NCBI GenBank assembly: GCA_035553515.1
Contig: DATNDG010000096.1
Coordinates: forward strand, 4,242-68,241
Reading direction: 5' to 3'
Length of the DNA: 64,000 nt
DNA from: DAHUYF01 sp035553515
GTDB lineage: Bacteria > Pseudomonadota > Alphaproteobacteria > ATCC43930 > CGMCC-115725
Shown: positions 34,111 to 42,497 of the stretch, piece after piece
Layout of the letters: each line of letters starts with the position of its first letter
How positions within the stretch are numbered: position 1 is the stretch's first letter
Program-made: the position numbers and the translations under genes
The notes under the pieces: model-generated
Told to the model about the DNA's origin: nothing
The model's input: the letters and a program-made list of their open reading frames with translations, nothing else
Database searches by the model: none

Positions 34111-34773
34111 ATGACGATGGCGAGCGAGTCCGCGGCGCCGTTGGCGCGCGCGGACCGGCGCAAGGCGGAAAGCCGCCAGAAGCTGCTCGACGCGGCGCGG
34201 CTTCTCTTCGTCGAGCGCGGCTATCACGCGACGCGGCCGCAGGACATCGCCCGCGCCGCGGATATAGGCTACGGCACCTTCTATCTGCATTTCGCCGACA
34301 AGCGCGATTGCTTCCTCGCCTTCGCCGAGGCGGCGCGGGCCGAGCTCGAGAGCTTCGTCAGCGCGCGCCTCGCCGGCATCGCGGGCATCGAGCCGCAGCT
34401 ACGCGTGCTGCTCGCGGCGCTCATCGACTATGCCGAGCAGCATCCGGGATTGCTCAAAGCGGCGATGACCGACGTTTCGGTGATCGCCAGCGAAGGCGCG
34501 GAAGGCGGCTCGCTGGTCGATCGCTGGGCGCAGCAATGGGCAGCGCAGATCCGCGCCGGCGCCAAGGCCGGGTCGATCCATGCCGACTACGACGCCGAGG
34601 TTGCGGGCTACGCCATCGTCGGACTGATCCGCGGTGCTGCGGCCTGCGGCCGCCGCAGGCGCGGCGAGCTGATTGACACGGTGGCGCGCTTCCTTGCGCG
34701 CGCCCTCGTGCCTGAAGGTGCCGACGAGATGGCGAAACGTGACCTCTTCATCGCGGGAAAGGCCGATCCATGA
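34111..34773 (+). CDS. TetR/AcrR family transcriptional regulator
   Basis: 220 residues. The ATG at 34111 has GGAGGT (34097-34102) eight bases upstream. The N-terminal helix-turn-helix is typical: RRKAESRQKLLDAARLLF, ERGYHATRPQDIARAA and GYGTFYLHFADKRD. The ligand-binding half is the usual all-helical domain. Its stop overlaps the next start by 4 nt, so the regulator leads an operon with a ferritin-like protein, an SDR and a luciferase-like monooxygenase. It probably responds to the substrate of those enzymes; the ligand is unknown. Confidence 0.9.
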   Translation: MTMASESAAPLARADRRKAESRQKLLDAARLLFVERGYHATRPQDIARAADIGYGTFYLHFADKRDCFLAFAEAARAELESFVSARLAGIAGIEPQLRVLLAALIDYAEQHPGLLKAAMTDVSVIASEGAEGGSLVDRWAQQWAAQIRAGAKAGSIHADYDAEVAGYAIVGLIRGAAACGRRRRGELIDTVARFLARALVPEGADEMAKRDLFIAGKADP

Positions 34774-35798
34774 GCGCGCTCGTCTATAGCGAAGCCGAGC
34801 TTTTTGCCGAGCATCCCTATGCGCGGCCGCAGATCGAGGCGGGCTATCGCCTCCACGGCGGCTTCGACGCCGAAGGCGCCTATTGCTCGCCGCGCACATT
34901 GAAGCGCTGGCCGGCGGTGCACGCCTGGCAGACGGCGCTTGCCGCGCGCGGCTTCCCGCTCATCGACGCCTCGACCCGGCTTTTGAGTCGCGGAAATTAT
35001 CCGAGCTTCGAGCAGCAGAAGCTGCTGCTCGATCTCGGCCTCGGCCAGACGCTGTGGAACGCGCTCACCATCACCGGCTTCGTCGAGGCGCGCGGGCGGC
35101 GCTTGGCCGAATTCGTGCCGCCCGATTTCCAGTCGATCGTCGTCGAGGATCTCGCAGGCACCGCGACCGGCCATCTCGGCAAAGGGCTGATGAAGGCGCA
35201 TGGCCTCGACGAGGGCGGCAATCCCGCGACGGGCGAAGGCGGGCACGACACGATGTGGTTCGCGGTGCGCGACCTGCTTTTCGGCAAGGACGCCTATCCG
35301 CTGCCGGTCGTGCCCGAGAGCCTGGCCCGGCCGGAGCTCGGCCGGCTCATGCCGCAGATCCCGCTGCCGCACGAGCAGACCATTCTGCTGCTGATGAACG
35401 TGCTGATGATCGAGATCCGTGCAGAATCCTTCTTCGCCTTCTGCACGCGGCTGATGCGCGAGCCCTCCCTCTTCGCTGATCGCCGCGCCGGGGCCGAGCG
35501 CGCCGCCGTGCTGGTCGAGCGCATCCGCCAGGACGAGGCGATTCATGTGGCCTACCTCCAGACCGCGGTCTCGGAGCTCAGAGGCTTCACCTTCCGTGCC
35601 GAAACCGGCGGGCTCGTGCCGGGCAAGGCGTTCATCGACCCGATCTGGAACGGCATGGTGCATTGGCATTCGGTAACAACGCTTGAGCACAGCCGCGCGC
35701 AGACGCGGGACGCGATCAAGGCACAACTTATGGCGCAACCTGCCGGCGCCGATCGGCTCGCCGCTTTCGACGCGCTGGCGCCCAGGGAGGCCGCGTGA
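34770..35798 (+). CDS. Ferritin-like (candidate diiron) protein
   Basis: 342 residues, mostly helical, family not named with certainty. It carries paired ExxH motifs, E156GGH159 and E256AIH259, plus a Glu-rich helix EIRAES (E215/E219), the usual spacing of four-helix diiron proteins. An early Glu (E81, in SFEQQK) may be the first ligand. This pattern fits diiron oxygenases of the AurF or ferritin-like type. It is the second gene of the TetR-led operon: 4-nt overlap with the regulator, 1- to 4-nt overlap with the SDR. I infer oxidation of a small organic compound with the downstream monooxygenase. Confidence 0.65.
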   Translation: MSALVYSEAELFAEHPYARPQIEAGYRLHGGFDAEGAYCSPRTLKRWPAVHAWQTALAARGFPLIDASTRLLSRGNYPSFEQQKLLLDLGLGQTLWNALTITGFVEARGRRLAEFVPPDFQSIVVEDLAGTATGHLGKGLMKAHGLDEGGNPATGEGGHDTMWFAVRDLLFGKDAYPLPVVPESLARPELGRLMPQIPLPHEQTILLLMNVLMIEIRAESFFAFCTRLMREPSLFADRRAGAERAAVLVERIRQDEAIHVAYLQTAVSELRGFTFRAETGGLVPGKAFIDPIWNGMVHWHSVTTLEHSRAQTRDAIKAQLMAQPAGADRLAAFDALAPREAA

Positions 35799-36637
35799 TG
35801 CGCGACTTCGCCGGTAAGGGCGCCTTCGTCACCGGCGGCGCGAGCGGCATCGGTCTCGCATTGGGCCACGCGCTCGCAGAGGCCGGCATGAAGGTGATGC
35901 TCGCCGATGTCGAGGCGAGCGCGCTCGATGCGGTGCGGCGCGAGCTCGCCGCGACCGGAGCGACGGTGAAGAGCGTGCTCTGCGACGTCTCCGACCGCGC
36001 CGCGGTCGAGCGCGCCGCAGCCGAGACCTTTGCTGCCTTCGGCAAGGTGCATGTGATCTGCAACAATGCCGGTGTCGGCGTCGGCGGCGGGCCCGCCGAC
36101 CAGATCGCGCCGGCGGAGTGGGATTGGGCGGTCGGCGTCAATCTGATGGGCGTCGTCCATGGGGTCGCCGCCTTCCTGCCGCACATCCGCGCGCATGGCG
36201 AGGGCGGCCATGTCGTCAACACCGCCTCGATGGCGGGGATGATGAGCGCGCCGATGATGTCGCCCTATAACGTCACCAAATTCGGCGTGGTGAGCCTCAC
36301 GGAATCGCTCGCGGCCGAGCTGCAAGGCACCGGCATCGGGGTCAGCGTGCTCTGCCCGGGCTGGGTCAACACGCGCATCGGCGAGAGCCTGCGCAATCGT
36401 CCGGCGCGGCTTGGGCCGCCGCGTGCGCCGACGGCGCTCGCGCTCGAGCGCCGGGCACAGCTTCAGGAGCTGCTGCGCGCCGGCATGAGCCCCGCGGAGG
36501 TGGCGGCGCGCGTTATGGCGGCGATCCGCGACGGCGACCTCTACATCTTCACCCATCCTGAAATGCGCGCGCCGCTCGAAGAGCGCTTCCGCCGCATCCT
36601 CGCCGCCTATGACAAAGCCGCGTCCTTCAAGCGATAG
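35795..36637 (+). CDS. Short-chain dehydrogenase/reductase
   Basis: About 280 residues. Start is GTG 35795 or ATG 35798, both overlapping the preceding stop. The NAD(P) loop is GAFVTGGASGIGLALG. NNAGVG follows, then the catalytic Ser in NTASMAGM and the YNVTK pair of Tyr and Lys. CPGWVNTRI follows the active site. It oxidises or reduces a carbonyl/hydroxyl group of the compound handled by this TetR-led operon. Classical SDR; substrate unknown. Confidence 0.9.
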   Translation: MMRDFAGKGAFVTGGASGIGLALGHALAEAGMKVMLADVEASALDAVRRELAATGATVKSVLCDVSDRAAVERAAAETFAAFGKVHVICNNAGVGVGGGPADQIAPAEWDWAVGVNLMGVVHGVAAFLPHIRAHGEGGHVVNTASMAGMMSAPMMSPYNVTKFGVVSLTESLAAELQGTGIGVSVLCPGWVNTRIGESLRNRPARLGPPRAPTALALERRAQLQELLRAGMSPAEVAARVMAAIRDGDLYIFTHPEMRAPLEERFRRILAAYDKAASFKR

Positions 36638-36646
36638 GAGGGAGGC

Positions 36647-37951
36647 ATGAAGTTCGGCATCTTCTACGAGCACCAGATTCCGCGGCCCTGGCGCGAGGAC
36701 GACGAGCATCGCACATATCGCGAGGCGCTCGACCAGGTGGAGCTCGCCGACCGCATCGGCATCGATCATGCCTGGGAGGTCGAGCATCATTTCCTCGAGG
36801 AGTATTCGCATTCCTCGGCGCCTGAGGTGTTCCTCGCCGCCTGCTCGCAGCGCACCAGGCGCATTCGCCTTGGGCACGGCATCGTGCTGATGCCGCCCAA
36901 CTACAATCATCCCGCGCGCGTCGCCGAGCGCATCGCCGCGCTCGATCTCGTCTCCGACGGGAGGGTCGAGTTCGGCACCGGCGAATCATCCTCGATCATG
37001 GAGCTCGGCGGCTTCCGCGTCCCGCCGGACGAGAAGCGGGCGATGTGGAGCGAATCGCTCGAGCAATGCCTCAACATGATGGTGATGAACCCCTATCCCG
37101 GTTTCGACGGCAAATACTTCTCGATGCCCTGCCGCAACATCGTGCCGAAGCCGCTGCAGAAGCCGCATCCGCCGGTCTGGGTCGCCTGCTCCAACCGCGA
37201 GACGATCAAGCTCGCGGCGCGGCTCGGCATCGGCGCGCTTACCTTCGCCTTCGTCGATCCTGCCGAGGCGAAGCAATGGGTCGACGACTATTACCGCATC
37301 TTCAAGGAGGAGTGCGTGCCGATCGGCCACGCAGTCAATCCCAACGTTGCGATGGTGACCGGTTTCTCCGTGCATCCCGATCGGGAAGAGGCGGCGCGGC
37401 GCGGCGAGGACGGGTTCCGCTTCTTCGGCTACGCGCTTGCGCATCACTATATCTTCGGCGAGCACAAGCCCGGCCGCACCGACATCTGGGCGAATTTCGA
37501 GAAGGCGCGCCACGCGCTGCCGCCCGCCGGCGCCAATCGCGGCATTGGCACGCCCGAGGATCTGCGTCAGCATCTCGCCGCCTTCGAGGCTTCGGGTGTC
37601 GATCAGGTCGCCTTCATCCAGCAGGGTGGCCGCAACGCGCACGAGCATATCTGCGAGGCGCTCGAACTCTTCGCGCGCGACGTGATGTCCGAATTCAAGG
37701 AGCGCGAAGTCGAGCGACAGCGACGCAAAGCCGAGGAGCTCGCCCCCTACGTTGAAAAGGCGATGGCGCGCAAGCGCCGCATGCGGGAGCTCGCCGACAG
37801 CGAGATCCCGAGCTTCGTGGCGCTCGGCCGGCAGATCGCCGAGCAAGGCAAGGAGACCGAGCAGCAGCGGCAGAACCGCGCCAAATGGGCCGCGACCTCG
37901 CAGGTGCCGCTCGCCGATCCGCTGAAGGGCAAAGCGCCGGCGGCCGAATAA
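36647..37951 (+). CDS. LLM-class flavin-dependent oxidoreductase
   Basis: 434 residues, starting 9 bases after the SDR stop with a strong AGGAGGGAGG site. The luciferase-like TIM barrel opens with KFGIFYEHQIPRPW; GLHG-like elements appear as RLGHGIVLMPPNYNHPARV and RVEFGTGESSS. It uses reduced FMN or F420 to oxidise its substrate. The C-terminal 90 residues form an extra, highly charged helical tail (REVERQRRKAEELAPYVEK). As the last gene of the TetR-led operon it probably carries out the key oxygenation step. Substrate unknown. Confidence 0.9.
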   Translation: MKFGIFYEHQIPRPWREDDEHRTYREALDQVELADRIGIDHAWEVEHHFLEEYSHSSAPEVFLAACSQRTRRIRLGHGIVLMPPNYNHPARVAERIAALDLVSDGRVEFGTGESSSIMELGGFRVPPDEKRAMWSESLEQCLNMMVMNPYPGFDGKYFSMPCRNIVPKPLQKPHPPVWVACSNRETIKLAARLGIGALTFAFVDPAEAKQWVDDYYRIFKEECVPIGHAVNPNVAMVTGFSVHPDREEAARRGEDGFRFFGYALAHHYIFGEHKPGRTDIWANFEKARHALPPAGANRGIGTPEDLRQHLAAFEASGVDQVAFIQQGGRNAHEHICEALELFARDVMSEFKEREVERQRRKAEELAPYVEKAMARKRRMRELADSEIPSFVALGRQIAEQGKETEQQRQNRAKWAATSQVPLADPLKGKAPAAE

Positions 37952-38037
37952 CCGCTTCCTCAAGCTCCGGCGAGTCGGAGCGATCTTCCGCTTGCGACGT
38001 ATATCTACGGATGCGTCGCAGCCGGAGGAGGGGAGTG

Positions 38038-39138
38038 ATGGCGATTTCGACGAAATCTGTTCGCGCAGGAATGATCGCGGCCGCAGCGCTCAGCGCCGCT
38101 TCGGCAAGCGCATTCGCGCAGGACGTGAGCGCGCCGCAGACGCAGCACGGCTTCTATATCGGTGGTGGCGGCGGCGCCAATTTCCAGGAACAGAATCGCT
38201 TCCGCGGCGGCAGTGCCGACAGTGACGTCGATTACTCTGCCGGCTATCTGGGGCTGCTCAATTTCGGCTACGCGATGGGAAATGGCTTGCGGGCCGAGCT
38301 CGAGCCCGCCTATCGCCACAACGATGTCGACAAGATCGGCGGCGTTACGGGTCATGGCGGCACCGATGTCGGCTCGTTGATGCTGAACGGCATTTACGAT
38401 TTCAACTATTCGATCCCCTATTTGCGCGGCTGGGAGCCGCATATCGGTCTTGGCGCAGGCGTTGCGCGGGTCAAGAATCACTCCGCGCCGCACGATACTT
38501 TGCTGGTTTCGGGGATGGACACGGTGCCGGCGTTCCAGGCGATCGCCGGCATCGACTATGCCGTGACACCGGCCGTGCGGGTCGGTGTCGATTACCGCTA
38601 TTTCCTGGCGCACGACACGAATTTCCACGTTGACAGCACGGGCGCGCGCGTCAAGGGCGGCGACTTCAACGATCATTCGATCCTGCTGACCTTCCGCTAT
38701 CAGTTCGGCGCACCGGCGCCGGTGCAGCCCGCGGTGATGACCCCCGTGCCGCCGGCGGCACAGCCCGCCGCACCCGCGACGCCGCCACCGCCGGAGCGGC
38801 GCGACTACACCGTCTATTTTGATTTGAACCGCGCGACGCTCACGCCGACCGGGCGCGAAGTGGTGCGGCATGCGGCCGAGACGGCGAAGCAAGGGCAGGC
38901 GGCGCATATCGAGGTCACCGGCCACACCGACACCACCGGCACCGCGCGTTACAACCAGCATCTCTCCGAGCGGCGCGCCGCCGCGGTTCGCGCCGAGCTC
39001 GTCGCCGACGGCGTGCCGCCCGACCAGATCACTACGGTCGGCCGCGGCGAATCGGATCTCGCCGTGCCGACGGCGAACGGCGTCAGGGAGCCGCGCAATC
39101 GCCGCGTGGTGATCGACGTGGGACAGCCGGGCTCGTGA
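38038..39138 (+). CDS. OmpA-family outer membrane protein
   Basis: 366 residues with a signal peptide (AAAALSAASASAFAQ, mature from DVSAP). The N-terminal beta-barrel has alternating strands (GFYIGGGGGANFQ, GYLGLLNFGYAMG, LGAGVARV). A Pro/Ala-rich hinge (PVPPAAQPAAPATPPPP) is followed by the peptidoglycan-binding OmpA domain: YFDLNRATLTPTG, VTGHTDTTG, LSERRAAAVR, GRGESDLAVPT. ATG 38038 has a GGAGGAGGGGAG site. It anchors the outer membrane to the wall. The stop lies 56 bases inside the convergent transporter gene. Confidence 0.92.
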   Translation: MAISTKSVRAGMIAAAALSAASASAFAQDVSAPQTQHGFYIGGGGGANFQEQNRFRGGSADSDVDYSAGYLGLLNFGYAMGNGLRAELEPAYRHNDVDKIGGVTGHGGTDVGSLMLNGIYDFNYSIPYLRGWEPHIGLGAGVARVKNHSAPHDTLLVSGMDTVPAFQAIAGIDYAVTPAVRVGVDYRYFLAHDTNFHVDSTGARVKGGDFNDHSILLTFRYQFGAPAPVQPAVMTPVPPAAQPAAPATPPPPERRDYTVYFDLNRATLTPTGREVVRHAAETAKQGQAAHIEVTGHTDTTGTARYNQHLSERRAAAVRAELVADGVPPDQITTVGRGESDLAVPTANGVREPRNRRVVIDVGQPGS

Positions 39139-40042
39139 CTGCCGGCAACGGCGGCGCGCGGTTGACGAGAAAGATGCCGATGGCGACCAGCGCGAGCGCC
39201 AGCAGCAGCGCCCAGCTCGCGTGCTCGCCCAGGAGCAGCGTGCCGGCGACGAGGCCGAAGAGCGGTGTCAGGAAGCTGAAGGAGGAGAGCCGTCCCGCCG
39301 GGTAGCGCGTCACCAGCCAGAACCAGGCGAGATAGCTGACGAAGGCGACGACGACGATCTGGTAGGCGAGCATGCCGAGCACCAGCGGCGTCGCCGCGAC
39401 GATGCCCTTCTCGCCGATCGCCAGCGACAGCAGCGGCAGGAACACGGCCGAGACGCCGAGTTGGTAGAGCAGCGTTTTCTCCGGCGGGATGCGCGCGATC
39501 CGGCTCGCCTTCACCACCACCGTGGTTGCGCCCCAGAGCAAGGCCGCGACGAAGGCCATCGCATCGCCGAGCAGCTCGAGATGGGTGGGCAGGCGGAGCG
39601 CGTCGCCGAAAGCGAGCGCCGTGCCGAGGAAGGCCGAGGCGAGCCCCGCCACCTGCTGCGGGCGGAGCCGCTCGCCCGGCACGAAGAGATGCGCGCCGAG
39701 CGCAACGATGAACGGCGAGGTGTAGAGGAAGAGCACCGCGCGCGAGGCAGTGGTATAGACGAGCCCGCCATAGAGGAAGACGAACTCGCCGCCGAACAGC
39801 AGCCCGATGAGCAGGCCGATCCAGAGGCTGCCGTCGCGTTCGAAGAGCCTGACGCCGCGCCGCGCCGACCAGGCCCAGAGCAGCAGCGCCGAGCCGAAGG
39901 ACCGGATCCCGGCCTGAAGGATCGGCGAGATGCCGGCATCGGCGAGCTTGATCGCCACCTGATTGAAGCCCCAGCAGGCGCAGAGCAGCACCATGAGGAG
40001 GATGGCGGAGGCGTCGAGCTGATGGCGGCGGTCGGGCGGCAT
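39083..40042 (-). CDS. EamA/DMT family transporter
   Basis: 319 residues with ten hydrophobic helices in two EamA halves (ASAILLMVLLCACWGFNQVA ... and LLGDAMAFVAALLWGAT ...). Such proteins usually export amino acids or other small metabolites. The C-terminal tail overlaps the convergent OmpA-type gene by 56 bases, so the two transcripts are complementary there. No operon partner. Confidence 0.88.
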   Translation of the reverse strand: MPPDRRHQLDASAILLMVLLCACWGFNQVAIKLADAGISPILQAGIRSFGSALLLWAWSARRGVRLFERDGSLWIGLLIGLLFGGEFVFLYGGLVYTTASRAVLFLYTSPFIVALGAHLFVPGERLRPQQVAGLASAFLGTALAFGDALRLPTHLELLGDAMAFVAALLWGATTVVVKASRIARIPPEKTLLYQLGVSAVFLPLLSLAIGEKGIVAATPLVLGMLAYQIVVVAFVSYLAWFWLVTRYPAGRLSSFSFLTPLFGLVAGTLLLGEHASWALLLALALVAIGIFLVNRAPPLPAVTSPAVPRRSPRGDCAAP

Positions 40043-40098
40043 GGGCCGCGCAGACTACGCGCCGCGGCCAGCGATGCAAACCCGTTTTCGGCGGAAGC

Positions 40099-41556
40099 TC
40101 AGTAGGCGTTGCGGTGGACGAAGCCCACGACGAGCGTGCGCAGCAGGATGGCCAGGTCGAGATGCAGCGACCAGTTCTCGATATAGTAGAGGTCGTGCTT
40201 GACGCGCTCGTGCATCGCCTCGATATCGGCGGTTTCGCCGCGCCAGCCATTGACCTGCGCCCAGCCGGTGATGCCGGGCTTGACGCGGTGACGCCGCAGA
40301 TAGCCGTCGATCAGCTCGGCGTAGTATTCGTTATGCGCGATGGCGTGCGGCCGCGGGCCGATCAGCGACATATCGCCACGCAGCACATTGATGAGCTGCG
40401 GCAGCTCGTCGAGGCTGGTGCGCCGCAGGAAGCGGCCGATGCGGGTGACGCGCGGATCGTTGCGCCGCGCCTGCGGCACCGCCTGGTCGTTCGCGGCATC
40501 GACCCGCATGGTGCGGAACTTCAGCACCGTGATCGTATTGTTGTTGAAGCCGAAGCGCTGCTGGCGGAAGAGGGCGGGGCCGCGGCTGTCGAGCCGGATC
40601 AGCAGCCCCAGGATCAGCATCAACGGACCGAACAGCAGCAGCAGCAGCGCGCTCAGCACCATGTCCTCGGCCCGCTTCAGCACCGCGTTCCAGCCCGAGA
40701 GCGGCCGCTCGAAGACGTTGATCATGAACGTCTCCTGCAGCACGGTGAGCTTGCGCGGCAGGATGCCGAGATCGGAGAGATCGGGGCAGAGATTGACGTT
40801 GACCGGCAGGTCGCCGAGCTTGCGCAGCACGGCAGAGAACTCTCCGTCGCGCTTCTCCGGCAGGTGGACGATGATCTCGTCGATATGGACGCGGCGCGCG
40901 AGCCGCAGCAGCCCCGCCACGGTGGCGTCGGAGGCGACGCCGGTGCCGGCGGCCGATAGCGTCGGCGCGAAGATGCCGAGGACCCGCACTTCGGCGTCGC
41001 CGGGCCAGGTGATCTGCTTCATCACCTGCTGCGCGAAGGGCTCGCAGCCGACGATGGCGACGTTGATCGACAGCGTTCCGGTGCGCTGCCGCCGCGCGAT
41101 ATAGGCGCCGACGCCGATCCGGGCCGCGATCGAGAGCGAGGCGCCGAAGACGCACCAGGAGCCGATCCAAAGACGCGAATACTGGTCAGAGATCTTGTCG
41201 AAGAACACGATCGCCAGCAGCAGCGCGATGCCGATCCCCCAACCGAAGGCGACCGTCATCACCTGACGCCGCCAGCGGCGGAAGTCGCCGATGTCGTAGG
41301 CGTTGAGGAACACCATCACATTGGCGATCACCACCGTGCCGAGCGCGAGGATGAGGCCATGGCGGAACTCCACCGTGACCGAGTGGTAGCGCAGCATGTA
41401 AGTGATGAGCCCGGCCACGGGCACCGCGGCCACGTCGAGGGCGCGCAGCAATCCGGTGGAGAGCGCCAGGATCTCGTGGCGCACGACCCGTGAGCCGTTG
41501 CGAGCGCGCTTGCGCGCGCCTAACGCCGTCGTTCCCGACAATGAAAGCTGCGCCAT
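40099..41556 (-). CDS. Second initiating undecaprenyl-phosphate sugar-phosphate transferase
   Basis: 485 residues, the same layout as the protein at 24.0-25.5 kb: N-terminal membrane helices, a nucleotide-binding-like middle domain (INVAIVGCEPFAQQVM), and the sugar transferase domain with SRGPALFRQQRFGFN, VLKFRTMRVD, DPRVTRIGRFLRRTSLDELP, LIGPRPHAI and KPGITGWAQVNGWRG. It transfers a hexose-1-phosphate to undecaprenyl phosphate. It stands alone with no glycosyltransferase next to it, so it either serves another polysaccharide or is a spare for the cluster 15 kb away. Confidence 0.9.
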   Translation of the reverse strand: MAQLSLSGTTALGARKRARNGSRVVRHEILALSTGLLRALDVAAVPVAGLITYMLRYHSVTVEFRHGLILALGTVVIANVMVFLNAYDIGDFRRWRRQVMTVAFGWGIGIALLLAIVFFDKISDQYSRLWIGSWCVFGASLSIAARIGVGAYIARRQRTGTLSINVAIVGCEPFAQQVMKQITWPGDAEVRVLGIFAPTLSAAGTGVASDATVAGLLRLARRVHIDEIIVHLPEKRDGEFSAVLRKLGDLPVNVNLCPDLSDLGILPRKLTVLQETFMINVFERPLSGWNAVLKRAEDMVLSALLLLLFGPLMLILGLLIRLDSRGPALFRQQRFGFNNNTITVLKFRTMRVDAANDQAVPQARRNDPRVTRIGRFLRRTSLDELPQLINVLRGDMSLIGPRPHAIAHNEYYAELIDGYLRRHRVKPGITGWAQVNGWRGETADIEAMHERVKHDLYYIENWSLHLDLAILLRTLVVGFVHRNAY

Positions 41557-41862
41557 TCTCGTTTGCCCGCCCTATTCTAATTCTCGCTGCTGGCGTCGTG
41601 TGGACCGCAGTGCGAACGCTGCAATCGCGATGTCCTCTCTCGCCGGTACCGAACACGTGAACGAAAGGCGCGGGATGTGTCTGGCAAGCAACTCAACACC
41701 AAAAGGTTGGAAAGGTTCCGGTCAAGAAAATCACCGATGCCCGCGCCAAAAGCGCGCATCGCGGCGCGGCTCAAGGCCGACGCGCTTCTCGGTTGCTAAC
41801 AGGAAAGAGCGCGAAACGGCGCGCGGGTCACATGTTTGCCGCGGCCCGGGCGGCCGTGGGCG
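41557..41862. other. Intergenic region without a supported gene
   Basis: 306 bases between the sugar transferase and the copper protein, both leftward. GC is lower in part (41690-41740). It likely holds the promoter for the transferase. A GC-rich inverted segment (CGGCCGCCCGGGCCG on the lower strand near 41850) follows the copper-protein stop but lacks a T-run, so I do not call it a terminator. A 65-codon frame at 41577-41774 lacks support. Confidence 0.4.
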
Positions 41863-42420
41863 CTAGGGTCGGCCGGGCTCGGCGCCGGACGCAACCGTGA
41901 CGTAAGGTTGGGCCGCGCCGGCATCAACCACGAAGCGCGTCCACATGCCTGCTTGCGCATGCCCGGCGGCGCCGCAGAGGAAGTCGTAATCGCCGGGCGT
42001 CGAGGTGACGAAGTTCACCGTATCCGTCTTGGGCGCAGGGATGCCCTGGTCGGGGTTGTCGGTATAGGCGCGCGGGATCGCCACCTGTTCTACTCCTGCG
42101 CGCTCGGGGAATTGTCCCTTCGCATAGGGCTTCGTCACCAGCAGGCTGTGCGGCAGCATGGCGTCGTTGTTGCGGAAATGTATGTCGACCTTCCAGCCGA
42201 CCGGAACCGTCACGGTCATATCGCCGGTATGGTAACCGTTGTAGTTGAGGGCGCCGTTGTTCGCGTCGAAGCCGGCGACGACGTCGAGCGTCACGTGCTT
42301 CCCCGCGGCATCGATCTTCATCCAGCTCGGCACCTGGTGATCCTCCGCCGCTGCGGCGGGAAGGGCGAGCGGCAGCAGCAAGGCGAGAACCGCCGGAAGG
42401 GCGGCGAGACGACCGGACAT
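41863..42420 (-). CDS. Exported blue copper protein (sulfocyanin/plastocyanin-like)
   Basis: 185 residues, with a signal peptide (ALPAVLALLLPLALPAAAA, mature from EDHQV). The type 1 copper ligands are all present: H91 (LPHSLL), C149, H154 and M159 in the block CGAAGHAQAGM. The wording (HFRNNDAMLPHSL and GDYDFLCGAAGHAQAGMW) is that of sulfocyanin-like cupredoxins. It should carry single electrons in the periplasm. The gene follows the quinoprotein dehydrogenase on the same strand, 77 bases after its stop, which makes it a good candidate electron acceptor for that enzyme. Confidence 0.88.
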   Translation of the reverse strand: MSGRLAALPAVLALLLPLALPAAAAEDHQVPSWMKIDAAGKHVTLDVVAGFDANNGALNYNGYHTGDMTVTVPVGWKVDIHFRNNDAMLPHSLLVTKPYAKGQFPERAGVEQVAIPRAYTDNPDQGIPAPKTDTVNFVTSTPGDYDFLCGAAGHAQAGMWTRFVVDAGAAQPYVTVASGAEPGRP

Positions 42421-42497
42421 GAGAGGAGCACCCGAGAGAGAGAGAGATGAAAGGAAGGGCGGCGCCGGGACGATCCGGCGCCGCCCTTGACATAGCC

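Noticed and set aside
37952..38037. Possible hairpin (CTCCG...CGGAG) as a terminator after the luciferase-like gene
   Set aside because: The stem is only five base pairs and no T-run follows.
41577..41774. 65-codon leftward frame in the intergenic region
   Set aside because: No ribosome site, no conserved-looking composition, and it ends in a low-complexity stretch.
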